In this document: positions 60,526-64,000 of the stretch, in pieces
Position numbering within the stretch: the stretch's first letter is position 1
How the letters are laid out: every line of letters begins with the position of its first letter
From: Magnolia sinica
Lineage: Eukaryota; Streptophyta; Magnoliopsida; Magnoliales; Magnoliaceae
Direction of reading: 5' to 3'
Assembly (NCBI RefSeq): GCF_029962835.1
Contig: NC_080583.1
Location: 1,488,001 to 1,552,000 of the forward strand
DNA length: 64,000 nt
Translations under genes and position numbers: made by a program
Notes under the pieces: generated by a model
Database searches by the model: none
What the model saw: the letters and a program-made list of their open reading frames with translations, nothing else
Told to the model about the DNA's origin: nothing

Positions 60526-60530
60526 TATAA
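60526..60530 (+). promoter_or_regulatory. Candidate TATA box of the BES1/BZR1-family gene
   Basis: A TATAA within ACCATATAATTCC lies about 410 bp upstream of the start codon. It sits just before a purine-rich stretch (from about 60557) that looks like a plant 5' untranslated leader. Only position and composition support it; no transcript start is visible. Confidence 0.35.
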
Positions 60531-60664
60531 TTCCCCTGGAAGTCTCTTTATTCATAAGAGAGAGAGAAAGGGAGAGAATCTATCCAATCTACTTGTAATA
60601 AAGAAAACGTACTCCTCGTGAGCAGCCTGCAATCCCCTCCTTCTACCCTGCAATGAAAGAGAGA

Positions 60665-60939
60665 GAAGAAAATAACACCCTCTTTCTTGAGAAAATAGCC
60701 CATCATCTTTCTCTCTCTTAGAAAAGGAAAACATACCAGCTCAGAAAAGGAGAGAAGAGGAAGAGAGAGAGAGAAGAAAACAACACTCTCTTTCTTGAGA
60801 AAATACCTCAATATCTTTCTCTCTGAGAAAAGGAAAACATACCAGCTCCGAAAGAGAGAGAAGAAGAAGAAAATAACACCCTTTTTATTGAGAAGAAAGC
60901 CCAACTCTCTTTCTCTCATACCCAAACAGAGAGAAAGAG
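60665..60939 (+). repeat. Tandem repeat of about 95-107 bp in the 5' leader of the BES1/BZR1-family gene
   Basis: Three successive units begin near 60668, 60774 and 60869. Each starts GAAAAYAACACYCTYTTT, continues TTGAGAA..., then a CTTTCTCTCT block. The first two also share AGAAAAGGAAAACATACCAG and a GAGAGA-rich end. The third is shortened and runs into the start codon. Alternating purine and pyrimidine tracts could fold into hairpins within the leader. Several short upstream open frames on both strands are products of this repeat. Confidence 0.7.
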
Positions 60940-63026
60940 ATGGCGTCAGGAGGAGGAGGAGGAGGGGGAGGGGGAGGAGGAACGGGACGGCTGCCAACGT
61001 GGAAGGAGAGGGAGAATAATAAGAGAAGAGAGAGGAGGAGGAGAGCGATCGCAGCGAAGATCTACTCAGGTCTGAGGGCGCAGGGAAACTACAAGCTTCC
61101 TAAGCACTGCGACAACAACGAGGTCCTCAAAGCCCTTTGTGTTGAAGCCGGTTGGACCGTTGAAGAAGACGGGACCACCTATCGTAAGGTGCTCCCTCGT
61201 TCCATCCCCAAACCTTTCCCTTTTCCCTTTTCTATTTCTTTCTTTCCTCCCTTTTCTTGGGTTTTTATTGGATTTTAAGGATATTTTTGGGTTTTTTTTA
61301 TATTGTTTATTCTTTTTTTTTTTTTTTTTTTGGTTATTGGGTTTTAGAAAATTTGGAGATTTGGATTTCATTCTCTCTAGTTATTTTGGAGGGGTTTGTA
61401 TTTTTTCTTCCTTTATTGCTTTTGATGGGTGAATGGTTTTTTGGGTATTTTTTCGTTCTTCTTTGCAGTGGTTATTCTATAATTGTTGGGCTTTTGTAGG
61501 ATTAAATTTTATTTATTTATTTTTTTTTAAAGCTTTGATCGGGTTTGATCGAGAAATAGCTGAAGATTAATTGTGTTTTCTTTTTTTCCTTCTGATGTTG
61601 AAGCAGATTCAGTTTGCTTTGATCTTGAAAACTCCTTTTTGGGCCTTTTGTTCAGTATCTATTTTTCTTTGATAAATTTGATTTGAGATTTGTGGGTGAA
61701 TCGATTTGAGACTCTTTCATGCAGAGTTTCTTCAGGTCTATTAGATTTTTTTTTTCCCTGAAAAGGATCCCTAAAAAAAAAGAAAAAGTGAGAACCTCCA
61801 AGATCCGATCTAACTCTCAATACATTTTCTTCACAAAGACTGAGCAATCACAAGTTTCTACCTCTACTTCAAACAAGAAATGGGTATTTCCCCAATTTAG
61901 CAATGAAAGCTCTTCTCTTCCATCTCAACCATCTAAATCTCAATATCTGATAATTTCCTCAATTCTTCTTCTTCAAAAAGTCTGAAAAAATCACACCCTC
62001 TTTCTTAAACATCCAGTACATATTTCTCTAATTTAACAATCATAGACTCCAAGATCCAAACTTTCCTCAAACCCATTTTCCTTACAAAAAGCTGTAAAAA
62101 CTAAAAAATCACACCTCTATTTCAAACAATCAATGGTATTACCATTCAAAAATAAATAAATAAAAGAAATGGGTATTTCTCTAAATTAAGCAATGCATGA
62201 TGTTCTATCATTATTCCACCATAAAGACTCCAGAGTCTCAACTCCACTGCACTTCTTCTCTATCTAATCACTCCTTTTTTGTCTGATCTTATTACAGGGA
62301 TGCAAGCCTCCACCATCTGAAATGGCTGGGACATCAACCAACATAAGCCCATGCTCCTCCCACCAGCCCAGCCCACCGTCTTCTTCCTTCCCAAGTCCAG
62401 CCCCTTCCTACCACGCCAGCCCATCACACTCCTCCTTCCCAAGCCCGTCCCACTTCGATGCTAACGCCTCCTCCTACCTCCTCCCCTTCCTCCGCAACCT
62501 AGCTGCCATCCCCTCCTCCCTCCCGCCTCTCCGCATCTCGAACAGTGCTCCTGTCACACCTCCACTCTCCTCCCCAACCTCCAGAGGCCCCAAGCTAAAA
62601 CCTGACTGGGAATCACTCTCCAATGGTTCAATGGCCGCCTTCCGCCACCCCATATTCGCCGCGTCTGCCCCCTCGAGCCCGACTCGCCGCCACCACATCG
62701 GCCCTGCGACAATTCCCGAGTGCGATGAATCCGACGCCTCCACCGTTGATTCAGGGCGATGGGTCAGCTTCCAGATGGTTCATCCCACCGCGGCTGTTAC
62801 CCCATCTTCACCCACGTTCAATCTCATCAAACCCATCACCCAGAACTCCCCACCGGAGCCCCTCCCTGCAGGAGGTATTGGGTGGGGTCCTGCGGTGGAG
62901 AGAGGGCGGGGTTCGGAGTTTGCATTCGAGAGCGGGCGAGTGAAGGCTTGGGAGGGGGAGAGGATCCACGAGATGGGCGTGGAGGATTTGGAGCTGACGC
63001 TTGGGAGTGGGAAGCAACGGAGCTAG
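60940..63026 (+). CDS. BES1/BZR1-family brassinosteroid transcription factor (BEH-like), two exons
   Basis: Exon 1 is 60940-61188 (83 codons) and exon 2 is 62298-63026 (242 codons plus TAG), giving 325 aa. The junction is AAG|GTGCTC ... TTACAG|GGATGC, phase 0, at the RK/GCKP position conserved in this family. Residues 4-14 are eleven glycines. About residues 17-88 form the atypical bHLH-like BZR DNA-binding domain (basic stretch [10 protein letters not shown], then [20 protein letters not shown] and the [17 protein letters not shown] motif). Residues 99-135 are Ser/Pro-rich (repeated SPxxSSFPSP), the region phosphorylated by BIN2/GSK3 kinases in characterised members. Residues 162-168 (RISNSAP) match the 14-3-3 binding site, and 222-236 is a PEST-like acidic stretch. 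Residues 314-318 (LELTL) are a C-terminal EAR repression motif. Length and domain order match BZR1/BEH proteins. In the nucleus such proteins bind BRRE/E-box sites to control brassinosteroid-responsive genes. The reading frame is unbroken; I infer a functional gene. Closest paralogue (BZR1, BES1 or BEH1-4) is not resolved. Confidence 0.94.
61189..62297 (+). other. Intron of the BES1/BZR1-family gene
   Basis: The intron is 1,109 bp with a GT donor at 61189 and an AG acceptor ending at 62297, preceded by a pyrimidine-rich tract. It is T-rich with long poly-T runs near 61313 and 61525. The family commonly has a single intron at this exact codon. Short open frames here (for example around 61719-61985) are low-complexity and not coding. 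Confidence 0.88.
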
Positions 63027-64000
63027 CTTCGCCAGTTGGAATTACGTCCGCCTCCCTCTGGATGACCAGCGTCGAGTTTCTCTCTCAACCGTTGATCTGA
63101 TGTACGACCCACTGGCTACAATCTCTCATTCATGAACATTGGGGCCTTGTTTTTTACATCTCTGATGCATGCATGCATTGGGAGTTATAGTCTCCCTGTC
63201 ATTTCTTTTGGGTTTCTTGAATTATGATTTTTGAGCAGCTTCCTCAAATGGGTTGGTAGTTGTCATCTTCACCAGGTGAGGTTTTGCTGTTGGGTTTGTA
63301 TATGATCCTCCTATGAAGAGTGGGGGTTTATTTTTTTCTCTTTTCCTTTCCATTCTCTTAGGAAATTTTATGTTTTTTTTTTTTTTTTTTAATTTTCTTT
63401 CTTTTGAACATTGGACCCTGTTTGGGTTTTGTTCTTGGGATGTTTTCAGCTCCAAGTGTAGAAATGCATGTTCTTTTCTAGACTGGAATTTATTGAGTTT
63501 TTTGCTAGGCAAGAAATGGGGAGAAATGCCTTTGGGTTGGGTCCATTGTACTGTATTAGTTCAGACTCTCGTGGGTTGGAACCCTTACTCGAACTCTGAC
63601 TCGCTCTCTTTGGTGAAAGATAGAGAGGGCTCTCAATCATCACTCACTGGACCCTTTTTGGGGCCTTTTCTTGAGATGTCTTGATCAGTTTCAAATGCTG
63701 AAAACCACGTGTTTACTAATGTATTGGTTTGCAGATAGGGGGGCCCATGTTTTAATGATCCATGCATTTGATCTGATTTGCTCCGGGGCAGGTAGGGAAC
63801 ATGTTTAAGTTCTTTGATTGGAAAATCCTAGCCATCTAAATGTCTGGCCCTTGTTCCACTGAATGTGGACTTTTTTCCTTTTTCTCTCAACTGTTTCCAT
63901 GTGTAGGCCACTGATTGGAGGATTAGGGTTGTTATCCAATTTGGAAGATTTTTTTTTAGGCCAATCCCTATTCACGGAGAGGGATCTCATTATTTCAGCA
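63027..64000 (+). other. 3' untranslated and downstream region of the BES1/BZR1-family gene
   Basis: The stretch after the stop codon is T-rich with poly-T near 63371-63391 and no further convincing coding sequence to the window end. The polyadenylation site cannot be placed with confidence. Short open frames at about 63222-63684 are low-complexity. Confidence 0.5.

Noticed and set aside
62474..63100. Antisense and alternate-frame open frames over exon 2 of the BES1/BZR1-family gene
   Set aside because: They are shadows caused by the high GC content of exon 2; the true frame carries the family motifs.

Overview
This window is plant nuclear DNA. It has one intact multi-exon plant gene at its right end, plant LTR retrotransposons, and dense families of miniature inverted-repeat elements (MITEs). 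The repeat landscape, with dozens of copies of an element ending in a GTGGGGCCCAC-type motif, suggests a large-genome angiosperm, possibly a magnoliid. The species is not determined and that guess is inference.

Layout. 1-12.7 kb is gene-free and made of MITEs (hAT-like elements rich in GATCGGATC/TCGAGC words; Mutator-like MITEs), an LTR-like fragment with a 45-bp tandem repeat, and AT-rich spacer. 12.7-22.0 kb is a non-autonomous LTR element that received two solo LTRs of a second family, each with its own 5-bp target duplication. 22-33 kb is more MITE-filled intergenic DNA, including nested copies. 33.4-36.9 kb and 49.0-49.7 kb are two parts of one tandem array (unit about 500-565 bp). They are split by a Tourist-like (PIF/Harbinger) MITE with a TTA duplication, which was itself split by an 11.6-kb Ty3/gypsy element of the Athila/Tat group with a TTTAC duplication (37,405-48,969, minus strand). 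50.3-52.1 kb is a hAT-like MITE filled with Mutator-like MITEs. 52-58 kb is AT-rich spacer with one composite Tourist-like MITE and one LTR-like fragment. 58-60.5 kb holds three more Mutator-like MITE copies in the upstream region of the gene.

The only gene I consider functional is a BES1/BZR1 brassinosteroid transcription factor (exons 60,940-61,188 and 62,298-63,026, plus strand, 325 aa). Its DNA-binding domain, Ser/Pro-rich GSK3-target region, 14-3-3 site and C-terminal EAR motif are all readable. Its 5' leader contains an unusual tandem purine/pyrimidine repeat.

The most notable structure is in the Athila-like element. Its outer ends and target duplication are intact and its two LTRs differ at only about three places by eye. 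Yet the inner half of the 5' LTR plus the primer binding site is inverted, with the breakpoint exactly at the 18th base of the primer binding site. That pattern fits an accident during reverse transcription better than a random later inversion. The coding region is broken by several frameshifts and stops despite the young LTRs, so this copy was probably mobilised in trans.

All repeat boundaries were read by eye; no alignment or database search was run.
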